DNA of 64,000 bases from Citrobacter sp. Cu233 (GTDB taxonomy: Bacteria; Pseudomonadota; Gammaproteobacteria; Enterobacterales; Enterobacteriaceae). The notes below the pieces were generated by a model that saw only the letters and a list, made by a program, of their open reading frames with translations, was not told the origin of the DNA and ran no database searches. Location: NCBI RefSeq assembly GCF_030332225.1, contig NZ_JAOWIF010000040.1:62001-126000 (forward strand). Direction: 5' to 3'. Both the position numbers and the translations under genes were made by a program. Shown here piece after piece: positions 38,452-46,259 of this stretch (within the stretch, counting starts at the first letter, position 1; every line of letters starts with the position of its first letter).

Positions 38452-39393
38452 TCAGCAGATATCAATGGTGCGCCAACAGCGAACTTCCCGCCCGGCTTCA
38501 TTTTTCAGTAATGTCTGTTTTTTTTCGCATCCGTGGGTTGCCAGCGGGCATCTGTCGCGGAAAAAACAGCCTTGCGGTAGCGTTCTGTTGCCGGGAAGTT
38601 CGGTTTTACGCAGGACCAGGTCCTCAGCCAGTGGCGTACCCGTTTTAGGCACCGAATCCAGTAACAGACGGGTGTAAGGATGCGCCGGATGCGAGAGAAC
38701 CTGCTGCGCATCGCCCAGCTCGACAATTTGCCCAAGATACATCACCGCCACACGGTCGCTCATATGCCGTACGACCGATACGTTATGCGATATCAGCACA
38801 AACGTCAGATTCCGGCGTGCCTGCAATGCAACCAGCAGATTGAGGATTTGCGCCTGTACCGAAATATCCAGTGCCGACGTCGGCTCATCAAGGACGATCA
38901 CATCCGGTGACGATGACAGCGCGCGGGCGATGGCAATACGCTGGCGCTGCCCGCCAGAAAATGCATGCGGCAGGCGATCGAGGTATTCCGGGCGAATCCC
39001 TACCTGTCGAGCCAAATCCTCGGCCAGGGCGCGGCGTTCGCGTTCAGGGCTGCGCTTTTGGATCCATACCGGCTCAGTGATAATTCTCCATACCGGCAAG
39101 CGTGGATCCAGGGATGAAAGCGGGTCCTGAAAGACCATCTGCATACCGTTGTGTTGTTTGCCTCCGCCGCAAGAATAGTGCCCCTGGCTCGGTTTTAGCA
39201 TCCCCATCAGCAGTTGTGCCAGCGTACTTTTACCACAGCCGGATTCGCCAACAATCCCCAGCGTTTCCCCCTGGCGGATTTGTAAATCCAGACCGTTGAG
39301 TGCATGCACGCGCTCTGTTACTTTGCCGAGCCAGTTTTTTCGCGCGGGGAAGTTGATATGAACATCCTGCAGATCCAGTAAAATATCAGACAT
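38452..39393 (-). CDS. ddpF: D,D-dipeptide ABC transporter ATP-binding protein DdpF
   Basis: A 313-residue ATPase of the OppF type. Walker A GESGCGKST near residue 48, Q-loop MQMVFQDPLSSLDPR, signature FSGGQRQRIAIARAL near 150 and Walker B VIVLDEPTSALD near 170 are intact. The C-terminal oligopeptide-transporter domain includes CFFRDRCPLATHGC, a cysteine-rich segment normal for this family. The frame reaches 39492, but ATG 39393 (MSDILLDLQDVHINFP) equals the E. coli DdpF start. It overlaps ddpD by 8 bases and ends the ddp operon. Confidence 0.95.
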   Translation of the reverse strand: MSDILLDLQDVHINFPARKNWLGKVTERVHALNGLDLQIRQGETLGIVGESGCGKSTLAQLLMGMLKPSQGHYSCGGGKQHNGMQMVFQDPLSSLDPRLPVWRIITEPVWIQKRSPERERRALAEDLARQVGIRPEYLDRLPHAFSGGQRQRIAIARALSSSPDVIVLDEPTSALDISVQAQILNLLVALQARRNLTFVLISHNVSVVRHMSDRVAVMYLGQIVELGDAQQVLSHPAHPYTRLLLDSVPKTGTPLAEDLVLRKTELPGNRTLPQGCFFRDRCPLATHGCEKKQTLLKNEAGREVRCWRTIDIC

Positions 39394-40372
39394 GTGTCGT
39401 CTCCAGTTGTGGATACCAGCAGGCGGATTGTTGATCCGCACCGCCCTGGCTGCATAAATCAGGTGTTTCTTCACAGCGAGGCCCCGCGGCAAAGCAGCGC
39501 TCGCGGAATGCGCATCCGCCAGGTAAACAGGTTAAATTCGGTACGGTACCCGGAATGGCGGGGAGCAAAGCACGCGGTTCACCGTGCTCAGGCGCACATT
39601 TCAGGAGGCCAATAGAGTAGGGATGCGTGGGGTGCTGAATAACGGTTTGCGTCGGGCCGCTTTCAATCACGCTCCCGGCATACATAACGTATAACCGGTC
39701 ACACAATTGCGAGACGACGGCCATATCATGGCTGATAAACAACACGGCGGTACCGCTGGCCCGCGCTTTAAGCTTCAGTAATCGCAGTACCTGAAGCTGT
39801 ACCGTGACATCCAGCGCGGTGGTGGGTTCATCGGCAATGATCAGGTCTGGCTCGCAGGAAAACGCGAGCGCAATCATCACGCGCTGACGCATACCACCAG
39901 AAAGCTCAAACGGGAAGCGGGACATCACTTCCGGGGCATCCGGGATTTGCATTTCTTCCAGTAAGGCGATGGCTTTTTGCCGGGCATCCGTGCGGCTCAA
40001 TGCCTGATGGTGACGAATGACCTCCACCATTTGTTGGCCGATTCGTCGTGTGGGATTCAACGCCGTCATCGGCTCCTGGAAAATCATCGCCACGCGTTGG
40101 CCGCGCCACTGGCGCATCTTTTTTTCGCTGGCATTTAAAACATCTTCACCCAACAGCGTAACGCGCCCCTGATGGATACGATAGCTTCCTTCGGGTAACA
40201 GACGCATGGCGAGCATGGCCGTGACGGATTTCCCTGAGCCAGACTCGCCGACCACGCCGACAATTTCACCCCGGTTGATATGCAGCGACACATGATTCAG
40301 CGCATGCACATCCGCTTTATAACCGGGGAAGCTCAGGTGTAAATTCTCGATCTCCAGGACAGGTTGTGTCAT
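39386..40372 (-). CDS. ddpD: D,D-dipeptide ABC transporter ATP-binding protein DdpD
   Basis: A 328-residue ATPase of the OppD type, matching E. coli DdpD over its whole length. Walker A GESGSGKSV near 40, Q-loop FQEPMTALNPTRR, signature LSGGMRQRV near 150 and Walker B LIIADEPTTALD are present. The C-terminal GCAFRERC segment is the normal family cysteine cluster. It works with DdpF to drive import through DdpBC. It overlaps ddpC by 4 bases. Confidence 0.95.
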   Translation of the reverse strand: MTQPVLEIENLHLSFPGYKADVHALNHVSLHINRGEIVGVVGESGSGKSVTAMLAMRLLPEGSYRIHQGRVTLLGEDVLNASEKKMRQWRGQRVAMIFQEPMTALNPTRRIGQQMVEVIRHHQALSRTDARQKAIALLEEMQIPDAPEVMSRFPFELSGGMRQRVMIALAFSCEPDLIIADEPTTALDVTVQLQVLRLLKLKARASGTAVLFISHDMAVVSQLCDRLYVMYAGSVIESGPTQTVIQHPTHPYSIGLLKCAPEHGEPRALLPAIPGTVPNLTCLPGGCAFRERCFAAGPRCEETPDLCSQGGADQQSACWYPQLETTHV

Positions 40373-41265
40373 GACTGTTTTCCTCCGGCTTTCGGATCCA
40401 GCAGATCGCGAATACCATCACCAAAGAGATTAAAGCCCACGGCGGTAATCAGAATGGCGGCACCAGGAAATGCGCAATACCACCACTGGTCAAGTACGTA
40501 GTTTCTACCAATCGCCACCATTGCGCCCCATTCAGCGCTGGGTTGTTGGGCGCCGAGCCCAATAAATCCGAGCGTGGCGGCCATCAGGATCGCACTGCCA
40601 ATATCCAGTGATGCCTGCACAATCAGCGGGGGAAGTGAATTGCGTAAAATATGCCAGCTGATCAGATGCCAGCGTGATGCACCATAGGTTCGCGCGGCCT
40701 GTACATAAGTAAACTGACGAACGACCAACGTTTGACCGCGCGCGAGGCGTACATAGAAAGGAATACGTACAATCGCAATCGCCAGCATGGCGTTGAACAG
40801 GCTTGGCCCTAATGCGGCGGCCAGTGCCATTGTCAGTACCAGCGAAGGAATGGACAGCATAACATCCATCATACGCATGATGATCGCATCGGCACGTCCG
40901 CCCATCACGCCAGACAGACATCCCAACAGCGAGCCCAGCCCGCCAGCGATACCGACTACCACCAGACCGGCAACAATTGACTGCTGACTTCCGACCAGGA
41001 CGCGACTGAACAGATCACGACCCACTTCATCGGTACCAAACCAGTGGATGGCCGACGGTGGTAACAGGCGTGCGGTCAGATCGATGGCGTTAGGATCGTA
41101 AGGGGTGATCCACGGAGATAGCACCATTAACAGTAGCATCAGTACAATAATGACGCCGCCAATCAGCGTCAGCGGACTGCTCTTCATCATCCAGAATAGT
41201 TTTGCCCAGTCAAAACGGCGGCGGGTCGCTGGTGATGGTGCGGGTGTTTCTTGTGTGAGCATCAC
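40369..41265 (-). CDS. ddpC: D,D-dipeptide ABC transporter permease DdpC
   Basis: A 298-residue permease of the DppC/OppC type with six predicted helices and the EAA loop AARTYGASRWHLISWHIL near residue 190-207, which docks on the ATPases. The N-terminal 30 residues are cytoplasmic. It overlaps ddpB by 4 bases and ddpD by 4 bases. Together with DdpB it forms the channel for D-Ala-D-Ala or related dipeptides. Confidence 0.95.
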   Translation of the reverse strand: MMLTQETPAPSPATRRRFDWAKLFWMMKSSPLTLIGGVIIVLMLLLMVLSPWITPYDPNAIDLTARLLPPSAIHWFGTDEVGRDLFSRVLVGSQQSIVAGLVVVGIAGGLGSLLGCLSGVMGGRADAIIMRMMDVMLSIPSLVLTMALAAALGPSLFNAMLAIAIVRIPFYVRLARGQTLVVRQFTYVQAARTYGASRWHLISWHILRNSLPPLIVQASLDIGSAILMAATLGFIGLGAQQPSAEWGAMVAIGRNYVLDQWWYCAFPGAAILITAVGFNLFGDGIRDLLDPKAGGKQS

Positions 41266-42284
41266 TGTGCACCTCCACGTCCGATTCGCGGGTCAATCCA
41301 CAGGTAAAGGAGATCCACCACCAGGTTGACCAGTACATACGCAAAAGAGACCACCACGGCAAATCCCATTACTGCCGGGAAATCGAGCGCCTGAATGGAG
41401 GTCACAACCCAGGCGCCCATGCCTGGCCAGGCAAAGACCGTTTCGGTCAGTACCGCACCATAAAGCAGATCGCCCAGGGCCAAACCCAGCACGGTTATCG
41501 ACGGAATCAACGCATTCGGCAGCGCATAACACAAAATGATGTACCACCCCGGTAAACCACTGGCACGCGCGGTACGGATATAATCTTCGCTCAGTTGTTC
41601 CAGCATGGCGGAGCGAATCTGTCGGGCGACAATGCCCAGGTGCACAAAGGCCAGCGTCAGTGACGGCAGGATCAGGTGCTGCAGCGCATTGAAAAAGACC
41701 TCGGCGTTGCCTTCCAGCAACGCATCAACCAGATAGAAACCGGTGACGTGCGTGGGGGGATCGAGCCAGTCATCAAGCCGTCCGCCGCCGGGTAAAATCT
41801 GCAAATGGCCATAAAACAGCACGATAACACCGAGGCCCAACCAGAATGCCGGGGTCGAAATACCAGTAATCGCCATCAGACGCACAAGATGGTCGAGCCA
41901 GCGGTTGCGCCAGACAGCAGACAGGATACCCAGCGGGATACCGATGATAAGCGCCAGCAGCAGAGAGCAGAAGGCCAGTTCAAGCGTGGCGGGGAAGAAG
42001 ACGCGCAGTTCATCCAGCACCGGACGGCCGGTGCGAATGGACGTGCCTAAATCACCCTGAAAAATATCGCTGACGTAACGGAAAAACTGAATATACAGCG
42101 GCTGATTCAGTCCCAGCTGTTGGCGAATATTTTCGACAATTTCATCGCTGGCGCGATCGCCGGCCAGCAGCCGTGCGGGGTCGCCCGGGATCAGGTGCGA
42201 AATAATAAAAGTGATCACACAGACACCGGCAACCACCAGGATAAGTCCCCAGCATCGCTGGCGTAAAATGCTCCAGAACGTCAT
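41262..42284 (-). CDS. ddpB: D,D-dipeptide ABC transporter permease DdpB
   Basis: A 340-residue permease of the DppB/OppB type with six helices, a large periplasmic loop after helix 1 and the EAA loop TARASGLPGWYIILCYALPNALIP near residue 240. The N-terminal GDPARLLAGDRAS motif is typical of this family. It follows ddpA after 44 bases that contain a stable hairpin; AGGGGA is upstream of the ATG. Confidence 0.95.
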   Translation of the reverse strand: MTFWSILRQRCWGLILVVAGVCVITFIISHLIPGDPARLLAGDRASDEIVENIRQQLGLNQPLYIQFFRYVSDIFQGDLGTSIRTGRPVLDELRVFFPATLELAFCSLLLALIIGIPLGILSAVWRNRWLDHLVRLMAITGISTPAFWLGLGVIVLFYGHLQILPGGGRLDDWLDPPTHVTGFYLVDALLEGNAEVFFNALQHLILPSLTLAFVHLGIVARQIRSAMLEQLSEDYIRTARASGLPGWYIILCYALPNALIPSITVLGLALGDLLYGAVLTETVFAWPGMGAWVVTSIQALDFPAVMGFAVVVSFAYVLVNLVVDLLYLWIDPRIGRGGAQ

Positions 42285-42295
42285 TGGCTTCCCCT

Positions 42296-42318
42296 TGCGG
42301 AGCCAAATCGGCTCCGCA
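42296..42318 (-). other. Intercistronic hairpin between ddpA and ddpB
   Basis: TGCGGAGCC and GGCTCCGCA pair perfectly (9 bp) around a 5-base loop without a T-run. Such structures after a binding-protein gene commonly protect the upstream mRNA and raise binding protein over permease levels. Confidence 0.65.
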
Positions 42319-42328
42319 TTAACGTGGC

Positions 42329-43891
42329 TTATTTACTCATGGTGGCGATGTTGAAAACCTGTTCCAGCATGGGGTTGAAGACAAAACCTTTGACGTCTTT
42401 ATTCATCGCCAGCTGATAGTTCTTCTGGAATAAATAGACGTAGGCCGCTTCATCAATGACAATGGTTTGCGCCTGCTGGTAATCATTGGTTCTGGCGACC
42501 TGGTCGGTAGTGGCCAGCGCACTGCGCAGCAGCTTATCGACCTCACTGTTTTCATAGAATGAACGATTACCTGGTAAGCCTTTCTTATCCGACTCAAACC
42601 AGTAGTTCATGAACATGTACGGGTCAGCAAAGTCTGGGCTCCAGTTACCGATGGCAATGTCATAGTCACCTTTACCGACGCGATCGCGCATGGTGGCATT
42701 CGCCAGTTTTTCCAGTTTCACCTTAATGCCTAACTTGCCGAGGCTGGCCTGAGTGGAGAGCGCAATCGGCTCCCAGTTAGGATCGTTATCGGAATACAGG
42801 AAGCTCAGGGTTTCGGGTTTGTTGGCAACGTTACCTAATGCTTCTTTTGCTTTCGCTTCATCAAAGCTGTACTGCATTGCTTTTTCATCAAAGCCCCACA
42901 TGCCCTCAGGGATCGGACCACGCATCTGCTTACCGTTGCCGCTGAGGATCCCGTTCACCATCCCCTTATAATCAGTGGCCCATGAGATGGCGCGGCGTAA
43001 ATCCACCTGGTTGAGCGGCGCTTTGCTGTTGTTCAGGTACAGGTAAGTCACGCGCAGCGACGGGTAATCCGCCACGTTGACTTTACCTTCCTGTTTGAGG
43101 GCAGCAAGCTGGTCAACAGGGAGTGCATCGGCGATATCAATATCGCCCCGGGACAGTTGCAAACGACGGGAAGCGCTTTCTCCGATGATTTTGACCGATA
43201 CGCGTTTAAACGTGGGTTTGGGACCGGAATAATGTGGGTTGGGCACCAGTACCAGTTGTTGTCCTTTTTGCCAGCTCTTCAACATGAAGGGACCGGACCC
43301 GGCCGTATTTTGTGCCAGGAATCCACGAGCATCATCCGCGGCATGCTCTTTTAAGATCGCCGGGTTGATAATTGAGGCGCCGTCATTTGCCAGCGTATAT
43401 AAGAACGGCGCGAATGGTTGGCTAAGGGTAAATTTCACCGTGTTGTTGTCGATGGCATCAACTTTCAGATCTTTCGGAAATGCCTCAGCCGGCCCTTGGC
43501 CGATCTTGAGCAGACGCTCAAAAGATTGTTTTACTGCATCAGCTGTCACTGGCGTGCCGTCGGCGAATTTAGCATCGCTTTTCAGGGTAAAGGTCCATTC
43601 TTTTTGATCATCAGACGCTTTCCAGCCGCTGGCCAAATCTCCTTCAACTTCCGTGGAACCTTTGCCGCCCTCTGTTTTGTACTGAACCAAACGTTGATAT
43701 GAGGGATAAGTCACCGTCCAGTCGTTGTTATCGATTGTTACAGCAGGGTCGAGCGTTTGTGGATCGGCGGCTTTGCCGATAACCAGCATATCTTTAGGGA
43801 CGGCGGCCTGTGCGGCAGGCAAGGCGACCGCCAGCGCAACGGCTAACAGAGCGGGGCGAAAAAACGAGGTTAACGCAGGTGTAGTCTTCAT
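42329..43891 (-). CDS. ddpA: D,D-dipeptide periplasmic binding protein DdpA
   Basis: A 520-residue solute-binding protein of the DppA/OppA cluster. The N-terminal signal peptide (hydrophobic core LLAVALAVALPAAQA, cleavage before AVPKDM near residue 29) directs it to the periplasm. It resembles E. coli DdpA (516 residues), which serves D-Ala-D-Ala uptake. It stands 15 bases after ddpX, and the two genes are likely co-transcribed. Confidence 0.95.
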   Translation of the reverse strand: MKTTPALTSFFRPALLAVALAVALPAAQAAVPKDMLVIGKAADPQTLDPAVTIDNNDWTVTYPSYQRLVQYKTEGGKGSTEVEGDLASGWKASDDQKEWTFTLKSDAKFADGTPVTADAVKQSFERLLKIGQGPAEAFPKDLKVDAIDNNTVKFTLSQPFAPFLYTLANDGASIINPAILKEHAADDARGFLAQNTAGSGPFMLKSWQKGQQLVLVPNPHYSGPKPTFKRVSVKIIGESASRRLQLSRGDIDIADALPVDQLAALKQEGKVNVADYPSLRVTYLYLNNSKAPLNQVDLRRAISWATDYKGMVNGILSGNGKQMRGPIPEGMWGFDEKAMQYSFDEAKAKEALGNVANKPETLSFLYSDNDPNWEPIALSTQASLGKLGIKVKLEKLANATMRDRVGKGDYDIAIGNWSPDFADPYMFMNYWFESDKKGLPGNRSFYENSEVDKLLRSALATTDQVARTNDYQQAQTIVIDEAAYVYLFQKNYQLAMNKDVKGFVFNPMLEQVFNIATMSK

Positions 43892-43906
43892 AACCAGGCT
43901 CCAGAA

Positions 43907-44494
43907 TTAAAGGGGATGTTGTGTTGTTATTGACGTGACAGTGTAACAAGATATTTGATCGTCAAGCAGCGGGTAACGCGCGGCATTCGGCAGTTCGAAA
44001 TGCCACCACTCGCTGTTGATGCCGACAAAACCGCCGCCGAACATGATGGCATTGAGCAGCAGTCGATTACGCTGCGCAGCCGGAGGAACTGAAGGGTGCC
44101 AGGCATGGGAACGGTCATGCATTTCATCAAAACCGGCTCCCATATCGAGAATATCACCGTGAGCGTCCATCAGCGTGACGTCAATGGCCGTACCCCGGCT
44201 GTGATTCGAGCCGATCGCCACATCTACCACATACTGCGGGTCAGGACAGGCATTCCACAGTATCGCTTGCGCCTGCTGTGGGCGGTACGCGTCATACACC
44301 ACCAATGACAAACCCGCCAGCTGCGCGATGCTGATGCTTTTGGCCAGCGCAGTGACGGCCTCGGAATGCAGCAGACAGCGCGCTTCCCGGTAGATAGGCG
44401 CGCCGGTAATGTTATCGGCTGTAGCGTATTTCAGATCGATATGCAGTGACGGGAATATCACCGACAAATCGACCAGTTCTGGGGTTTCTGACAT
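43907..44494 (-). CDS. ddpX: D-Ala-D-Ala dipeptidase DdpX
   Basis: A 195-residue zinc dipeptidase of the VanX family that cleaves D-Ala-D-Ala so that D-alanine can be used as a nutrient. All VanX active-site residues are visible: R71 in YDAYRPQQ, zinc ligands H98 and D105 in SNHSRGTAID, and E162 with zinc ligand H165 in SEWWHFE. It has no signal peptide, so it acts on dipeptide already imported by DdpABCDF. In E. coli ddpX starts the operon; here a regulator gene precedes it by 14 bases. Confidence 0.96.
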   Translation of the reverse strand: MSETPELVDLSVIFPSLHIDLKYATADNITGAPIYREARCLLHSEAVTALAKSISIAQLAGLSLVVYDAYRPQQAQAILWNACPDPQYVVDVAIGSNHSRGTAIDVTLMDAHGDILDMGAGFDEMHDRSHAWHPSVPPAAQRNRLLLNAIMFGGGFVGINSEWWHFELPNAARYPLLDDQISCYTVTSITTQHPL

Positions 44495-44508
44495 AGCACG
44501 TTTCCTGT

Positions 44509-45375
44509 TTACTGTTCGAATTGACCAAATTGTTGTTGTAACTGGCGATTAGTTTGCAGGCGTCCCGCGAGGGAGTCGCCCAGTTGCGCGACCACCGCGG
44601 AGAGTAATAAGTTGAACAGGCAACTCACCGGAGCAAGTGAATCCCAGAAGTGCCCGGTGTCCGTTTTCACCTGAAGTAAATCAATGGAATAGTCTCTAGC
44701 CCAGGGGCACCATACATCCGTGATTAACGCGAGAGGAATGCCGCGCTCACTGGCAACACGGCAATACTGTCGGGATGTCGCCGAGTAAGCGCGTGTATCG
44801 GTGATCACGACATAAGGTTGATTGAATCCCGAGTTCAGCGACTCAACCCAGCTACCGGAAAGTCCTTCGGAGTAACTCACTTTCGGGCGCAGATATTCCA
44901 GATGGCTAAAAAAGGCGTTGGCGATCCCGCGGGTGGACTGGATCCCAAGAATATAAACGGCTTCTGCCTGCGCCAATTGCTGCGCGATACGTAAAAAAGT
45001 CTCGCTTTGCGCCAGTTGGTAGACGTAGGTGATAGCGTCAATTTCCAGCAACAGCGACTGTTGTACGCGGTCAGGTAGATCTTGCTGCTGGTGCCAGGAG
45101 TCCAGGCGCTCGTTCATTCCCCAGGGCTGATAGGGAATAACGGGTATTTCACGCAGGCTGGCTTTCGCATCTTCCAGGTTACGAAAACCGAGTTTACGCA
45201 GGTAACGCCCGACGGTAATGCCACTGGTTCCTGCTGCTTTTGCGATGCCGTCTGCCGTTTCAAAAGGGATCTGTGCAGCGTGCGCTAACAACCAACCGGC
45301 AACGCGCTTTTCGCTGGGCGTTAGCTGGCTAAAGGTCTGTTCTATGCGGGCAAATAACTCAGGTTTTGATGTCAT
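44509..45375 (-). CDS. MurR/RpiR-family regulator with SIS domain
   Basis: A 288-residue regulator: N-terminal RpiR-type helix-turn-helix (about 1-77, with GIAKAAGTSGITVGRYLRKLGF) and a C-terminal SIS domain (about 120-260) that binds phosphosugars or related ligands. Two ATGs are close together (45381 and 45375). The second is chosen because GCGAG is 6 bases before it. It reads directly into ddpX, so it is probably the operon's own regulator. E. coli ddp has no such gene; dosC/dosP lie upstream there. The effector is unknown; MurR, a relative, senses MurNAc-6-phosphate. Confidence 0.85.
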   Translation of the reverse strand: MTSKPELFARIEQTFSQLTPSEKRVAGWLLAHAAQIPFETADGIAKAAGTSGITVGRYLRKLGFRNLEDAKASLREIPVIPYQPWGMNERLDSWHQQQDLPDRVQQSLLLEIDAITYVYQLAQSETFLRIAQQLAQAEAVYILGIQSTRGIANAFFSHLEYLRPKVSYSEGLSGSWVESLNSGFNQPYVVITDTRAYSATSRQYCRVASERGIPLALITDVWCPWARDYSIDLLQVKTDTGHFWDSLAPVSCLFNLLLSAVVAQLGDSLAGRLQTNRQLQQQFGQFEQ

Positions 45376-45381
45376 TACCAT

Positions 45382-45774
45382 CTCGCTGTTAGTTGTTTGT
45401 CAGATACCGCTTCACTGTTACCGGATTAACAATGCAGGACGCGTGCCAGGTCGGCGACAGCGCCGCGTCGGGACTCTTTGTTAAAAAACATCAATTTTCA
45501 TTAACTAATGATCAACATTTGTGCAGCGTAGTTCAGTTTTGGTGCAACGGTAGGGTAAGTGAGGGATGAATCTGCTGATTTCGTCGTAACGATCACATTG
45601 TGTGCAACATTTCTTATCAGACATCAGAATTAGTAATGTGAAATATAAATTTCAGCCATATCAATGGCCGTAATCTTTATTCTTCTGACTGTGGGAGTAT
45701 TATTTTTTGCGAACTACATTAACGGTTTAAAGCGCAAGTGTAGATATTATCTGGATTATAAATGGAGTACTACA
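45382..45774. promoter_or_regulatory. Divergent gap between the RpiR regulator and hdeB
   Basis: The 393 bases hold no credible separate gene. The right half is AT-rich and should hold the hdeB promoter; the left part should hold the ddp operon promoter. A 37-codon open extension in frame with hdeB begins at 45664, but it lacks a ribosome-binding site and would destroy the signal peptide, so it is not annotated. Confidence 0.5.
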
Positions 45775-46104
45775 ATGAATAAATTCTCCCTTTCTACAGC
45801 AGGCATCCTGGTCGCAGCGCTGTTAACCAGTGTAAGCGTCAATGCAGCAACTGATAACGCTAAAACTGAAGTCACTCCGAAAGGCATGAGCTGCCAGGAG
45901 TTTATTGATTTGAACCCGCAAACTATGGCTCCGGTTGCTTTCTGGGTGCTGAATGAAGACGAAGACTTCAAAGGCGGCGACTTCGTAGACTATAACGAAA
46001 CTATCACTACAGCTGTGCCTCTGACCGTTGAACTTTGCAAAAAACATCCGCAAAGTGAATTAAGCAAAATAAAAGAAGAAATCAAAAAAGAATTATCTAA
46101 ATAA
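45775..46104 (+). CDS. hdeB: Periplasmic acid-stress chaperone HdeB-like
   Basis: A 109-residue precursor with a signal peptide cleaved after SVNA near residue 24. The mature part has the two disulphide-forming cysteines of the HdeA/HdeB family (MSCQEFIDLNP and VELCKKHP) and the motif MAPVAFWVLNEDEDFKGGD that is closest to HdeB. HdeB prevents aggregation of periplasmic proteins at mildly acid pH. It is found outside an acid-fitness island and without hdeA, hdeD or gad genes. GGAG is 8 bases before the ATG, and a terminator follows. Confidence 0.85.
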   Translation: MNKFSLSTAGILVAALLTSVSVNAATDNAKTEVTPKGMSCQEFIDLNPQTMAPVAFWVLNEDEDFKGGDFVDYNETITTAVPLTVELCKKHPQSELSKIKEEIKKELSK

Positions 46105-46119
46105 GATTAAGCATGTATT

Positions 46120-46145
46120 AAAACCCAGCCAGAGTGCTGGGTTTT
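46120..46145 (+). terminator. Terminator of hdeB
   Basis: AAAACCCAGC and GCTGGGTTTT form a 10-bp stem with a 6-base loop ending in Ts, 15 bases after the stop codon. Confidence 0.85.
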
Positions 46146-46197
46146 GCTATTTGTGACAACGTCACTTATTTATTTTGTAATACTTAAGAAAACGTTA

Positions 46198-46224
46198 TAA
46201 AGATATAAACTCCTGTGCCGATAC
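46198..46224 (+). promoter_or_regulatory. Sigma-28 (FliA) promoter of the chemoreceptor
   Basis: TAAAGATA, 11 bases, GCCGATAC. The flagellar sigma-28 consensus is TAAAGTTT-N11-GCCGATAA; 6 of 8 and 7 of 8 positions match with exact spacing. It lies 36 bases before the chemoreceptor start. Confidence 0.8.
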
Positions 46225-46259
46225 TGGGTAAAAGTTAGCCTTTTGCAGAAGGAGTTTGT

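Noticed and set aside
45664..45774. N-terminal extension of HdeB with a hydrophobic stretch
   Set aside because: It has no Shine-Dalgarno sequence, and the internal ATG at 45775 has GGAG and starts a proper signal peptide.
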